A stretch of 64,000 bases of DNA from an uncultured Williamsia sp. Its GTDB lineage: Bacteria > Actinomycetota > Actinomycetes > Mycobacteriales > Mycobacteriaceae. Shown one piece after another: positions 46,741 to 55,440 of this stretch. Both the position numbers and the translations under genes were made by a program. The stretch covers positions 186,001 through 250,000 of the forward strand of contig NZ_CANLWM010000006.1 of NCBI RefSeq assembly GCF_947494875.1, in the 5' to 3' direction. Positions within the stretch are counted from its first letter, which is position 1. Every line of letters begins with the position of its first letter. Under the pieces are notes generated by a model. The model had not been told where the DNA came from, searched no databases, and worked only from the letters and a program-made list of their open reading frames with translations.

Positions 46741-49700
46741 TCACCCACCGAGCATCTGCGCGATGTCGTCGCCTGTGATGGCCGACCCGAACACGTCACC
46801 GTCACCGATGACCGCGTCGAACAGGGCCCGCTTGCGCTCCTGCAACGCGACGACCTTCTCCTCGACGGTGTCCGCGGAGACCAGGCGGAACACCGTCACC
46901 GGCTTGGTCTGCCCGATCCGGTGCGCGCGGTCGACCGCCTGGGCCTCCGCGGCCGGGTTCCACCACGGGTCGCAGACGAAGCAGTAGTCGGCCTCGGTGA
47001 GGTTCATCCCGAAGCCGCCCGCCTTCAGGCTGATCAGGAACACCGACGGCCCACCCGCGCGGAACTGCTCCACCTCCGACGCCCGGGCATGGGCCGACAT
47101 CGACCCGTCGATGTAGCAGGTGCGCACACCGCCGGCGTGCAATCGATCCCGGATGATCCGGAGGAAGCCGGTGAACTGGCTGAACACCAGCGCGCTGTGC
47201 CCTTCGGCCAGGAGCTCGGGCACCACCCGGGCCAGGTGGTCCACCTTCGCCGACGTCACCTCGGCGTGCTCGTCGTCGACGAGACCGGCGTGCAGACTCA
47301 GTTGGCGGAGCATGGTGAGTGAACTGAGGATCGCGATCCGATTGCGCCCGAAGTCGTCGAGCAGACCGAGCAGGCGTTGACGTTCCCGGTTGAGGCGGGC
47401 GCGGTAGATGCGCTCGTGCTCAGGGTCTAGCGCGAGCGCCACGGTCTGCTCCTGCTTCGGTGGCAGATCGGTTGCCACCTCGGTCTTGCTGCGGCGCAAG
47501 ACGACCGGCCTGATCCGCCGCTGCAGCAACGACAACCTCGCCGAGTCACCAAAAGTCTCGATGGGCCGCCGGAAGTACTGCGTGAAGATGTCCGACGACG
47601 GGAACAGGCCGGGAACCGTCAGCGACAGCAATGCCCACAGCTCCGAGAGGTTGTTCTCCATCGGGGTACCGGTGATCGCCAGGGTGAACGGCGCCTGCAG
47701 CCGGCGCGCGAGCAGGTGGGTCTTGCTCGCGGGGTTCTTCACGAACTGCGCCTCGTCGAACACGGCACCGGCCCAGCCGATCTGCGACAACTGGTCGAAC
47801 TGCAACCGGAACAGGGCATACGACGTCACGACGATCCGCGCCCCGGACACGACGTCGACGACACGACGCCCGGACTTCTTCTCCGTCTCCATGAGTCCGA
47901 CCGCGGCGAGATGAGGCACGAAACGTTCCGTCTCCGACAGCCAGTTCCCGACGACGCTGGTGGGCGCGACGACCAGGAAGGGGGCGCGGCTGTCGACGTG
48001 CGCCATGAACGCGAGCGTCTGCAGGGTCTTGCCCAGACCCATGTCGTCGGCGAGGATCCCGCCGATCCCGTTCTCCCACAGGAAGGTCAGCCAGTCGAGC
48101 CCGTGCCGCTGATACTCCCGGAGGTCGGCGCGGACCGTCGGCGGCACATCCACCGCCGCGGGCGGTGCGGCCGATGCCAGGCGCGCTGTGCGCTCGCGCC
48201 ACGCGGACAGCTGTGATTCCACGGTCCCGAGTCCCAGCACCTCGTCCCAGAGGGTGGCATTCATCGAGTCCCGGCGGACCCGACCCCCGTCGATCTCCCC
48301 GAGTGCCCGCGCCTCGGCCAACAGGTCGGACAGTCGCCGCAGCTCGGGGGTGTCGAGGCGAAAGTACGTCCCGGACGGCAGCAGCATGTGCGACGCCCCA
48401 CTCGCCAGTTCCGACATCACCTCGGCCAGCGACACCTGCTCGCCGTCGATCTCCACGTCGACGGTCAGGTCCAGCCAGTCGGTGCGTGTGTCGTCGTCAC
48501 CGAGGCCGAACGTCACGGTGGCCGGAACTCGCGCCGGTCGAAACCGATCGACGTCGCCGTGCACCTCGACGACGATGTCGCCGCGGGCCCGGAGCTCGGG
48601 GATGACCTCGCCGATCAGCACGGCCGCCTCCACCGGCGCCAGCGTGTAAACGCGTGACAGCACGGATGTCGGTGCCTGCGCGATGGACCGGGGCAGCGGG
48701 TCGAGCCGTTCCATCCAGAGTCCTGCTGCCCGGATGTCGTGCGCCTCGTGCCGGACCGCCTGCTCTCGCCACCGCGTAGCAACCGAGACGGTCCGCTCGA
48801 GCGCGTCGCGGATCCTGTCCCACATCGTCAGTTCCGCCGCGATGTCGCGCAGCGGGTCCGCGTCGATCTCGTACCTGGGATCGAATTCCCGCCAGGTGTC
48901 GTCGATCTGGTAGCGGACCGTCCACTCGATGCGGGCGGCACCGTCGGCCGCGAGGTGTACGACCAGCGCAGGCGTGGGCGGTTCGATGACCTGCCCCTCG
49001 AGCACTTCGTCGTCCATCCGGACGTGCACACGCGCGTGGATCGCGGGAAGGAACGACGACGTGAACTCGTCGAGGTCCCGACGCGGCACGCGTAGGGGTG
49101 GGCCCGAGATGAGGTCGAGTACGAGGGGATCGGCCGACGCGAAGCCGGCGAGGTAGAGGGTCGTCACGCCGATGACGGCGACTCCGTGCGGTGGCGCACC
49201 GAACGTCATCGCCGACGACGTCCCGCGGTGCGGCACCCGCAGCGTCACTGCCGGCGCGACGGTGATCCCTCCATTCGGGTCGGCCATCAGCTGCAGTCCG
49301 GGTTCGATCGGCTCGACCACCTCGACTGCGTGGACGGCCAGCGATGGCGCCGGCTCGAGAGTGACCCCGGCATCGACCGCCCGTCGCAGGAACTCCCACA
49401 CGGGCGCCGCCGCCTCGTTCAGACACGTCGTCGACGACCGGTGGCGGGGCCGTCCGCACGACATGACCGCGGCGAGCGCGCGCACCGCCGAGAGGTGGTC
49501 AGGGTCGATCGGCGGTACGTCTACCGACCACAGGTCGTGGCGTCCGCCGATCGCCCAGATCTCATCCCAGTCGATCTCGCGCCGACCGTGCAGGCCGAAC
49601 TCGCTCGGGACGGTGATGCGCAGCGACAGGTCGCACAGACCCGTCGTGTCGCGGACGGGTTCGACGACGATCGTCAAGGCTCGGTGGGTGGGTGCGTCGG

Positions 49701-49803
49701 TTGCGTGGGTCAATCGTGCACGCCAGTCCTGCTGTGCGGCAGGCTCACTGATCTCGGGGAACATGCCCGCCACGGTGGTGTCGGACACCGACAGCGGCGC
49801 CAT
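46741..49803 (-). CDS. SNF2-family DEAD/DEAH helicase-like ATPase
   Basis: Protein of 1020 residues. The SNF2 ATPase core is in the C-terminal half: LREYQRHGLDWLTFLWENG, Walker A ILADDMGLGKTLQT, VVAPTSVVGNW, DEAQ box AVFDEAQFVKNP, and TLAITGTPMENNLSELW. The helicase C lobe has ALVFSQFTGFLRII, YIDGSMSAHAR and ISLKAGGFGMNLTEAD, ending RAHRIGQTKPVTVFRL. The N-terminal 500 residues lack a recognised domain but are typical of bacterial SNF2 proteins. It remodels protein-DNA complexes and does not unwind DNA. ATG 49803 follows GGGAGGGG; ATG 49845 is an in-frame alternative. Confidence 0.93.
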   Translation of the reverse strand: MAPLSVSDTTVAGMFPEISEPAAQQDWRARLTHATDAPTHRALTIVVEPVRDTTGLCDLSLRITVPSEFGLHGRREIDWDEIWAIGGRHDLWSVDVPPIDPDHLSAVRALAAVMSCGRPRHRSSTTCLNEAAAPVWEFLRRAVDAGVTLEPAPSLAVHAVEVVEPIEPGLQLMADPNGGITVAPAVTLRVPHRGTSSAMTFGAPPHGVAVIGVTTLYLAGFASADPLVLDLISGPPLRVPRRDLDEFTSSFLPAIHARVHVRMDDEVLEGQVIEPPTPALVVHLAADGAARIEWTVRYQIDDTWREFDPRYEIDADPLRDIAAELTMWDRIRDALERTVSVATRWREQAVRHEAHDIRAAGLWMERLDPLPRSIAQAPTSVLSRVYTLAPVEAAVLIGEVIPELRARGDIVVEVHGDVDRFRPARVPATVTFGLGDDDTRTDWLDLTVDVEIDGEQVSLAEVMSELASGASHMLLPSGTYFRLDTPELRRLSDLLAEARALGEIDGGRVRRDSMNATLWDEVLGLGTVESQLSAWRERTARLASAAPPAAVDVPPTVRADLREYQRHGLDWLTFLWENGIGGILADDMGLGKTLQTLAFMAHVDSRAPFLVVAPTSVVGNWLSETERFVPHLAAVGLMETEKKSGRRVVDVVSGARIVVTSYALFRLQFDQLSQIGWAGAVFDEAQFVKNPASKTHLLARRLQAPFTLAITGTPMENNLSELWALLSLTVPGLFPSSDIFTQYFRRPIETFGDSARLSLLQRRIRPVVLRRSKTEVATDLPPKQEQTVALALDPEHERIYRARLNRERQRLLGLLDDFGRNRIAILSSLTMLRQLSLHAGLVDDEHAEVTSAKVDHLARVVPELLAEGHSALVFSQFTGFLRIIRDRLHAGGVRTCYIDGSMSAHARASEVEQFRAGGPSVFLISLKAGGFGMNLTEADYCFVCDPWWNPAAEAQAVDRAHRIGQTKPVTVFRLVSADTVEEKVVALQERKRALFDAVIGDGDVFGSAITGDDIAQMLGG

Positions 49804-49892
49804 CACCACCCCTCCCGACGCGCCGTTGTCCACAGATCGGCCCATGTCCCCACCCGGTTGCCACGTCGCAGCGACTGCGTGATGCTGACCCC

Positions 49893-50465
49893 ATGACCTG
49901 GGAGACCCATCCGGTCACACCCGACCGGTTCGACGACTTCGCCGACGTCATCAACCCGAACCGTCGGACGACGCACTGCTGGTGCCTCTCGCACCGACTG
50001 CAGGCAAAGCAGATCGAGGAACTGGGGAAGGGTTCGCGCGAACAGGCCGCCCGCGCCCTGTGCGAGCGCGAGCACCCGCCCGGCGTCGTCGCCTACCGCG
50101 ACGGGACACCCGTCGGCTGGTGCAGCATCAACCCCCGCGCCGACACCCCGCGCCTGGAGCGCAGCAAGCTCATCCGACCCCTCGACGGCCTGCCGGTGTG
50201 GAGCATCATCTGCGTCGTCGTGCGCGCCGGGCACCGCAAGCAGGGCGTCGCCGGTCAGGTGATCCAAGGTGCCGTCGACTACGCCGCCGCCAACGGCGCA
50301 CCGGCCGTCGAGGCCTACCCCGTCGACCCACCCTGTCGGATGGATCTCACGATGGCGTTCGTCGGGACACGGAAGATGTTCGAGGCGGTCGGTTTCGAGG
50401 TGGTCGGTCAGACCGACGCCGTGGCGTCGAAGATGCCGCGGCTGATCATGCGCCGCTACCTCTGA
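49893..50465 (+). CDS. GNAT-family acetyltransferase
   Basis: Protein of 190 residues. Core strands and acetyl-CoA loop: PVGWCSINPRADTPRLERSK, IICVVVRAGHRKQGVAGQVI (R/Q-x-x-G-V-A/G motif) and GAVDYAAANGAPAVEAYPVD, then MFEAVGFEVVGQT. A CWC motif early (THCWCLSHRLQ) and PVDPPCRM are seen in a GNAT subgroup common in actinobacteria. A weak leaderless -10 (GATGCT) lies 6 nt before ATG 49893. The 3' end overlaps the convergent gene by 10 nt. The substrate is unknown. Confidence 0.85.
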   Translation: MTWETHPVTPDRFDDFADVINPNRRTTHCWCLSHRLQAKQIEELGKGSREQAARALCEREHPPGVVAYRDGTPVGWCSINPRADTPRLERSKLIRPLDGLPVWSIICVVVRAGHRKQGVAGQVIQGAVDYAAANGAPAVEAYPVDPPCRMDLTMAFVGTRKMFEAVGFEVVGQTDAVASKMPRLIMRRYL

Positions 50466-51034
50466 TCGAACGGCCACGGCACGTTGTGCTCGGCGTAGTC
50501 GATGGGCTCGAGCGGATCATGCGTCGGCAACTCGAGCCCCGCCTGCGCCAGCAACATCGCGTCCACGAGATGCACCGACAGCAGCTCGCCCCCGGACACG
50601 TCGGACCCTCCCACCCGGATGTCGATCCGCGACGCACCCTCGGCCGGCGCGGTCAGTTGCGCCCTTGACCCGTCGAGCCGCCGGCACCGGTCGATCCACG
50701 GGTCGTGCGGGGCGAGACACAGCGTCTCCGGCCCGCCGTCGCGGGACACCCGCACCGGCAGCGACGCCCGCACCGTCGACGTGAAGTCCAACCACACCGC
50801 GTCGCCGCGCCACACCGGCGCCAGGAACTCCGCACCGCCGCGCTGACCGACGTCGTCGGCCGGCCGCAGTTCCAGTGGACCCAGATCGGGGAGCAGGCCG
50901 AACCGCTCCGCAGCGATGACCGTCCGGCGCACACCGATCACGAGGCACCCCTCGAGCCCCGTCTCGTCGAGCGTCAGCTGGATCCCGTCGGCCCCGATCT
51001 CCGCGACCACGTCATGCCTCTCGTCAACCCTCAT
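50456..51034 (-). CDS. Hypothetical protein
   Basis: Protein of 192 residues, soluble, no signal peptide and no recognised motif. It opens MRVDERHDVVAEIGADGIQL and is rich in beta-forming segments (ETGLEGCLVIGVRRTVIAAE, AVWLDFTSTVRASLPVRVSR). It ends with AEHNVPWPFDQ. ATG 51034 was chosen as the last Met before the conserved-looking region; longer in-frame starts reach into the intergenic space. Divergent from the surface-protein operon by 283 nt. Function unknown. Confidence 0.65.
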   Translation of the reverse strand: MRVDERHDVVAEIGADGIQLTLDETGLEGCLVIGVRRTVIAAERFGLLPDLGPLELRPADDVGQRGGAEFLAPVWRGDAVWLDFTSTVRASLPVRVSRDGGPETLCLAPHDPWIDRCRRLDGSRAQLTAPAEGASRIDIRVGGSDVSGGELLSVHLVDAMLLAQAGLELPTHDPLEPIDYAEHNVPWPFDQR

Positions 51035-51317
51035 GACCGTTAGATGTGCGTCGGGGCCATCTGGTTCCACCCCTCTCGAAGGCGGACGGGCTCCGAGCCC
51101 TGTGCGACCGCGATTTGGCATGCGAAATTCGTGTAACGCCCGACCCTCCCGTTTGCGACAATCCCACCGAGATTCATCAAAGTCACGACCCAATGCGCGA
51201 TAGCAAAGGGTCACCGTGGAGATTCGGGCACCTCCCAGTGGTCGGGCGACACCTCGCGATGAGCTCGTCTCTTCCCGACCGCGGCCACCCACGGCTGCCT
51301 TCTCACCGAGGACCACC

Positions 51318-51854
51318 ATGAATCGCAACACCAAAGGCGCGCTGGCCGCCGGAGCCGCCGTCGTCGTCCTGCTCGGAGGGGCGGGCTCGTTCGCACTGTG
51401 GAGTGACAACGCCAGCAGCACGCCGGGCAACCTCACCACCGGTCAGCTGAAGCTCACCGCGGTGGGGACGCCCTCGTGGAAGGACGTCTCGGCGAACGGG
51501 ATCATCGGCGGCACGACGGTGAACCCCGCCACCGACTTCCTCGTCCCGCAGGACACCTGGGAGTACACGGCCAGTTACACCGCGCTCGCGACCGGCAAGA
51601 ACATGAAGGCGCAGGTCACCGTGAACCCCGGAACCGCCGGCACCCTCCCGACCGGCGTCACCATCACCCCGACGGCCACCGTCGCGGGCAACGCGGCCAC
51701 CGGCGGCACCGCCGTCGACATCGCCCCCGGCGCCGCGCGCACCGTGGAGGTGAAGGTGACCGTGGCCTTCGCCGACGTGACCGGTCAGACGAGCCAGAAC
51801 TCGGCGGTCAACGTCTCGAACATGTCCGTCAGCCTGAACCAGGTCCGTCCCTGA
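51318..51854 (+). CDS. SipW-dependent (TasA/camelysin-like) secreted protein 1
   Basis: Protein of 178 residues, first gene of a five-gene operon. The N-terminus has the alternate signal peptide recognised by SipW-type peptidases: TKGALAAGAAVVVLLGGAGS followed by FALWSDNAS. The mature domain is a Thr/Ala/Gly/Val-rich beta-sandwich with no Cys, ending SAVNVSNMSVSLNQV. TasA- and camelysin-like proteins of Bacillus with this signal polymerise into surface fibres. Whether this one does is inference. ATG 51318 follows GAGGACC. The next gene begins 2 nt after the stop. Confidence 0.82.
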   Translation: MNRNTKGALAAGAAVVVLLGGAGSFALWSDNASSTPGNLTTGQLKLTAVGTPSWKDVSANGIIGGTTVNPATDFLVPQDTWEYTASYTALATGKNMKAQVTVNPGTAGTLPTGVTITPTATVAGNAATGGTAVDIAPGAARTVEVKVTVAFADVTGQTSQNSAVNVSNMSVSLNQVRP

Positions 51855-51856
51855 CG

Positions 51857-52423
51857 ATGGACATGTCGGGCAGAGCCCGGCTGCTGCTCGTCGGGATCGT
51901 GGTCGTGGTGGTCGGGCTGTCGCTCGCGGCGGTGCAATCCACGGGAGCGCTGTGGTCGGGTAGCGCCGCGACCGGTGCGACCACCGCCACCACCGGCCAG
52001 CTGCGGCTCGTCGCGGGCGGCGGAGCGGGATCGACCTATCAGTTCCCGGGTCTCACGGGTTCGGCGATCCTGCCCGGTGCGCAGGCGCAAGCGCCGCTGG
52101 TGATCAGCAACGGCGGCACCACGCCGCTGCGGTATCGGCTGACCGCCGCCGGCCCCGAGGTGTCCTCGGGGCCGGGGGTGACGGTCGTGCTGTCCGGAGC
52201 TGTCGGGGGGACCTGCTCGACGGGTCCTCTCACCGGTACCACGGCATTCCCGACGACGACGAGCTCGGCGTCCACCACCGCGATCGCGGGCACCTGGCGA
52301 TCACTGGCCAGAGGGGCCTCCGAGACCTGGTGCATCCGCACTGTCCTGCAATCGGTCTCGGGTGCAGGCTCGTCGACCTACTCCCACCTTTTCACCTTCG
52401 CCACGGAGCAGACACGATCATGA
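51857..52423 (+). CDS. SipW-dependent secreted protein 2
   Basis: Protein of 188 residues with the same type of signal: RLLLVGIVVVVVGLSLAAVQ followed by GALWSGSAA and then TTGQLRL. The mature part is beta-rich (LPGAQAQAPLVISNGGTTPL, then RYRLTAAGPEV) and carries two Cys (GTCSTGP and ETWCIRT) that may form a disulfide. LVISNGGTTPLRYRL resembles the average-type beta strand of signal-peptidase substrates in Gram-positives. Its stop overlaps the sipW start by 4 nt. Confidence 0.8.
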   Translation: MDMSGRARLLLVGIVVVVVGLSLAAVQSTGALWSGSAATGATTATTGQLRLVAGGGAGSTYQFPGLTGSAILPGAQAQAPLVISNGGTTPLRYRLTAAGPEVSSGPGVTVVLSGAVGGTCSTGPLTGTTAFPTTTSSASTTAIAGTWRSLARGASETWCIRTVLQSVSGAGSSTYSHLFTFATEQTRS

Positions 52424-52980
52424 CCACCGAAGCCACGGAGCGGACACGCACCGGTCCGCTGTGGTGGATCTGGCAGATCGTGACGTGGGTGCTTCTGCTT
52501 GCCGCGGTCGCCGTCCTCCTCGCGACGATTGTCGTGCCGAAGATCGCCGGCGCGCAGCCCTACACGGTTCTCACCTCGTCGATGAAGGACAAGTACCCGC
52601 CCGGCACGCTGATCGTCGTCAAGAAGGTCGACCCGGCGACGCTCCAGATCGGTGACGTGGTCACCTACCAGATCCGTTCCGGCGAGCCGGATGTCATCAC
52701 CCACCGCGTCGTCGGCTTCACCTTCGACCAGCGCGGCAACCGATTGCTCACCACACAGGGCGACGCTGTGCCCACCCCTGACGAGCGACCGGTCCAGGCG
52801 GGTCAGGTGCGGGGGAAACTCTGGTACTCCATCCCGTATCTCGGCTACGTCAACAACTGGATCACCGGGTCGACGCGGATGGTGGTCGTCTACGCGATCG
52901 CCGGGGTCCTGATCGTCTACGCCGCCGCGCAGTTCGTCGGGTCGGCCCGCGATCGACGGGCGGCGAGGGCAGCGCGGTGA
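52420..52980 (+). CDS. sipW: Signal peptidase I, SipW (archaeal/ER) type
   Basis: Membrane protease of 186 residues. Transmembrane helix about 15-40; catalytic Ser54 in VLTSSMKDKYPPGTL; catalytic His95 in ITHRVVGF (the ER/SipW type uses His where bacterial LepB has Lys); Asp region TTQGDAVPTPDERPV; C-terminal helix about 158-178. It should cut the alternate signal peptides of the flanking secreted proteins at the outer face of the membrane. ATGA overlap with the previous gene and GTGA overlap with the next show tight coupling. Confidence 0.9.
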   Translation: MTTEATERTRTGPLWWIWQIVTWVLLLAAVAVLLATIVVPKIAGAQPYTVLTSSMKDKYPPGTLIVVKKVDPATLQIGDVVTYQIRSGEPDVITHRVVGFTFDQRGNRLLTTQGDAVPTPDERPVQAGQVRGKLWYSIPYLGYVNNWITGSTRMVVVYAIAGVLIVYAAAQFVGSARDRRAARAAR

Positions 52981-53537
52981 ATCGTGTTCTCGCCGCAGCC
53001 ATCAGTCGGCGCACCAGGGCGCTGCTGTCGATCGGGATGGTCGTCGGTATCAGCGTTGTCGGCACATTGGCGCTGTGGTCGTCAACAGTCTCGACACGGT
53101 CGGGAGTCTTCACCACGGCGACGATCAACCTTCTCGCGGACGGGGCGAAGGCATCGACCTTCACGTTCACCCCCAGTGGTCTGCTGCCCGGACAGTCGGC
53201 CGCTAAGGTTGTCGCCGTCACCAACACGGGCACCGCGCCCCTGACCTATTCGGCCGCGGTGTCGAGCCCTGACTCACTCGGCCGCGCGATGACCCTCACC
53301 GTGGTCGCCGGCGCCACCGCAGCCAACGGCGTCTGCGGTTCGGGTACATTGCTGACCTCCGGCACGGCGATCACCGCCACCGCGACGACCTTCGCGACCA
53401 ATCGTGGTCCTCTGGCCGCCACGAACGGTGCTGAGAACCTCTGCGTGCAGGTGGGTCTTCCGTTGGCCGCCGACGCGTCACTGGCGGGTACCGCGGGATC
53501 CGTTGCGCTGACGTTCACAGGGAGCGCCGGCACATGA
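52977..53537 (+). CDS. SipW-dependent secreted protein 3
   Basis: Protein of 186 residues. The signal is RRTRALLSIGMVVGISVVGT followed by LALWSSTVS, as in the other two secreted proteins of the operon. The mature beta-rich domain includes TFTFTPSGLLPGQSAAKVVA and VTNTGTAPLTYSAAVSSPD, which align with the second secreted protein (LPGAQAQAPLVISNGGTTPL). Two Cys (GVCGSGT and ENLCVQV) are kept at similar places. GTG 52977 overlaps the sipW stop. The two Cys-bearing proteins look like subunits of one assembly. Confidence 0.8.
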   Translation: MNRVLAAAISRRTRALLSIGMVVGISVVGTLALWSSTVSTRSGVFTTATINLLADGAKASTFTFTPSGLLPGQSAAKVVAVTNTGTAPLTYSAAVSSPDSLGRAMTLTVVAGATAANGVCGSGTLLTSGTAITATATTFATNRGPLAATNGAENLCVQVGLPLAADASLAGTAGSVALTFTGSAGT

Positions 53538-55000
53538 GCGCGCGCAGTAGGAAAATTGTGGTCGAGACGGCGCTGACGGTCGGGGCGCTCGCCGGGGTGC
53601 TGTGTGTCGTCGTCGCGATCGTCAGTGTCGCGTTCGGGCTGTCGCCGCTCGTGGTGCGCTCGGGCTCGATGACCCCCACCATCGCCACCGGTGACATCGC
53701 CGTCGCGCGATCGGTTGCGGCGACAGACGTCCGCGTCGGCGACATCGTGAGCGTCACCCGACCCGACGGGACCCGCGTCACCCACCGCGTCACGACGATC
53801 GATGCGCGCGTAGGCAATTCGACGACCATGACCCTGCGTGGCGACGCCAATCCCGTCGCCGACGCCGAGCCCTACACCGTCACCTCGGTCGACAGGGTGG
53901 CATTCCACATCCCGAAGGCCGGATACGTCCTCACCTGGTTCGCGACGCCGTGGGTGTGGGCCCTCGCGACGATGGCTGTGCTCGGTCTGCTGTGGGTGGC
54001 GTTCCGTCCCGATCGGCTGTGGCACGCCCGTCGACACGGCCGCCATGCGAAGGTCAGCCGTACAGCCGATCGCCGCTCGATCGCCGTCCAGGTGATCGCC
54101 GTGGCCGTCGTCGTCGCGTCTGCGCTGACCGGATACGCCCGCACCAGCGGCACATTCGCGGCGCTGACCGACACCGCGACCGCAACGGGCAGCGTCTCGG
54201 CGATCCGGCCCACCGCGCCGGCGTCGTTGAGCTGCACCACCGTGGGCACCTTGGTCACGTCCGCGCGGTTGTCGTGGCCGAACCCCGTCGCAAGCCAGGG
54301 CTACGACTATCAACTCGTCTTTACGCCCAGGTTGTTGGGGACGTCGCGGACGGTCACCGTGCCCGCGTCCACCACCGACCCGACGACGCTGAACGTCACC
54401 AGCAGCTACGTCACCACCATCCTCGGGCTGTCGGTCCTCGGTACCTACGACGTCGAACTGCGCAGCAAGGTCGGCAACTTCACCTCGAGCGGTCGGCTCA
54501 CGATCGCACTCGGCGTGGTGCTCGGCAGCGTCTCCTGCGGGGCGTCGACGGGTACGTCGTCCGCTGCGGCCGCGCCCCCCGCAGCTCGCCAGACCGCGCC
54601 CACGTCGTCCGCCTCGACGACCCCGTCCACCTCGACGACGAGTAGTGTGCCGCCGAGCTCGATGACGACCGCCCCGACCACGACGACCTCCCCGTCCTCG
54701 ACTCCGCCGGCGACCACGACGACCACGCCACCGGCGATCCCGGCGGGAGTGCCGTCACCGGACGGCTCCTATGTCGCGCTGGTGTCCGACGGCGTCGTCG
54801 TCATCCGCACCGCCGCCGGCGTGGAGGAGTACCGGGGGAGTGGGACGTCGGCGACGTGGATCGGCCCGTCGACCCTGCGTGTCATCGCATCCGACGGCAC
54901 CACCACGGATCTCGTCCGCTCCGGCGGCCAGTGGACGGCCGTGTCTGCCGCCGCATCGGACACGTCCAGCGCGACCACGACGACCGACGTCGTGGGCTGA
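53534..55000 (+). CDS. SipW-type signal peptidase fused to a secreted beta-domain and Thr/Ser-rich stalk
   Basis: Protein of 488 residues. Residues about 1-160 form a second SipW-type peptidase: helix 13-36, Ser45 in RSGSMTPTIATGD, His84 in RVTHRVTTID, GDANPVAD (Asp104), and helix about 138-158. Then comes a basic stretch and a new hydrophobic segment with a SipW-substrate-like signal, AVQVIAVAVVVASALTGYAR followed by SGTFAALTDTATATG (about 183-216). A fibronectin-like domain with two Cys (about 220-335), a Ser/Thr/Pro-rich stalk (about 340-415) and a beta-rich end (DGSYVALVSDGVVVIRTAAG) follow. A peptidase and a putative substrate are thus in one chain. Self-processing is inferred. Confidence 0.82.
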   Translation: MSARSRKIVVETALTVGALAGVLCVVVAIVSVAFGLSPLVVRSGSMTPTIATGDIAVARSVAATDVRVGDIVSVTRPDGTRVTHRVTTIDARVGNSTTMTLRGDANPVADAEPYTVTSVDRVAFHIPKAGYVLTWFATPWVWALATMAVLGLLWVAFRPDRLWHARRHGRHAKVSRTADRRSIAVQVIAVAVVVASALTGYARTSGTFAALTDTATATGSVSAIRPTAPASLSCTTVGTLVTSARLSWPNPVASQGYDYQLVFTPRLLGTSRTVTVPASTTDPTTLNVTSSYVTTILGLSVLGTYDVELRSKVGNFTSSGRLTIALGVVLGSVSCGASTGTSSAAAAPPAARQTAPTSSASTTPSTSTTSSVPPSSMTTAPTTTTSPSSTPPATTTTTPPAIPAGVPSPDGSYVALVSDGVVVIRTAAGVEEYRGSGTSATWIGPSTLRVIASDGTTTDLVRSGGQWTAVSAAASDTSSATTTTDVVG

Positions 55001-55026
55001 CGGCAACGGGTCTACCGTTCCGGATC

Positions 55027-55395
55027 GTGAACACCGTCGCGGTCCTCTATGTCGGCGACCTGGTGCGCATGCGCCGCTTCTACGAGGTCTGCTTCGGCTG
55101 GCAGGTCGTCGACGAGGGCAATCGGTACTGCGGGATGCGGTCTCGGGCGGGTCTGGTCACCCTCGTCGAGACGGCTGACGCGCGGGTCGAGATCAGCCCG
55201 TCGCCCCGTCGTTTGGCCACCGCGATCAAGCTGGTCGTCGAGGTCGACAGCATCGACGACGCCGCAAAAGCGGTGGCCGAATCCGGTGGCCGGATCGACT
55301 CCGCCGACCGCCCGTGGATGTTCCGTGGGACCGCACATCTTGACGTCATCGATCCCGAGGGCAACGTCGTGCAACTGGTCCAGAGTGCCCCCTGA
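55027..55395 (+). CDS. VOC-superfamily (glyoxalase/bleomycin-resistance-like) protein
   Basis: Protein of 122 residues with two beta-alpha-beta-beta-beta units: VAVLYVGDLVRMRRFYEVCF, LVTLVETADARVEI, KLVVEVDSIDDAAKAVAESG and LDVIDPEGNVVQLVQ. The metal-binding Glu/His residues of true glyoxalase I are not all evident. VOC proteins may isomerise, bind or sequester small molecules. GTG 55027 was chosen because it begins the first beta strand; TACCGT lies 8 nt upstream. Confidence 0.8.
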   Translation: MNTVAVLYVGDLVRMRRFYEVCFGWQVVDEGNRYCGMRSRAGLVTLVETADARVEISPSPRRLATAIKLVVEVDSIDDAAKAVAESGGRIDSADRPWMFRGTAHLDVIDPEGNVVQLVQSAP

Positions 55396-55403
55396 CGGTC
55401 GTC

Positions 55404-55440
55404 TAGTATCCGTACGCCACACGAACGAGCGGAGGACGTC
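55404..55440 (+). promoter_or_regulatory. Promoter -10 and Shine-Dalgarno of the lipoprotein gene
   Basis: TAGTAT (55404-55409) is a good -10. GGAGG (55431-55435) is spaced 5 nt from GTG 55441. No clear -35 is seen. Confidence 0.45.
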
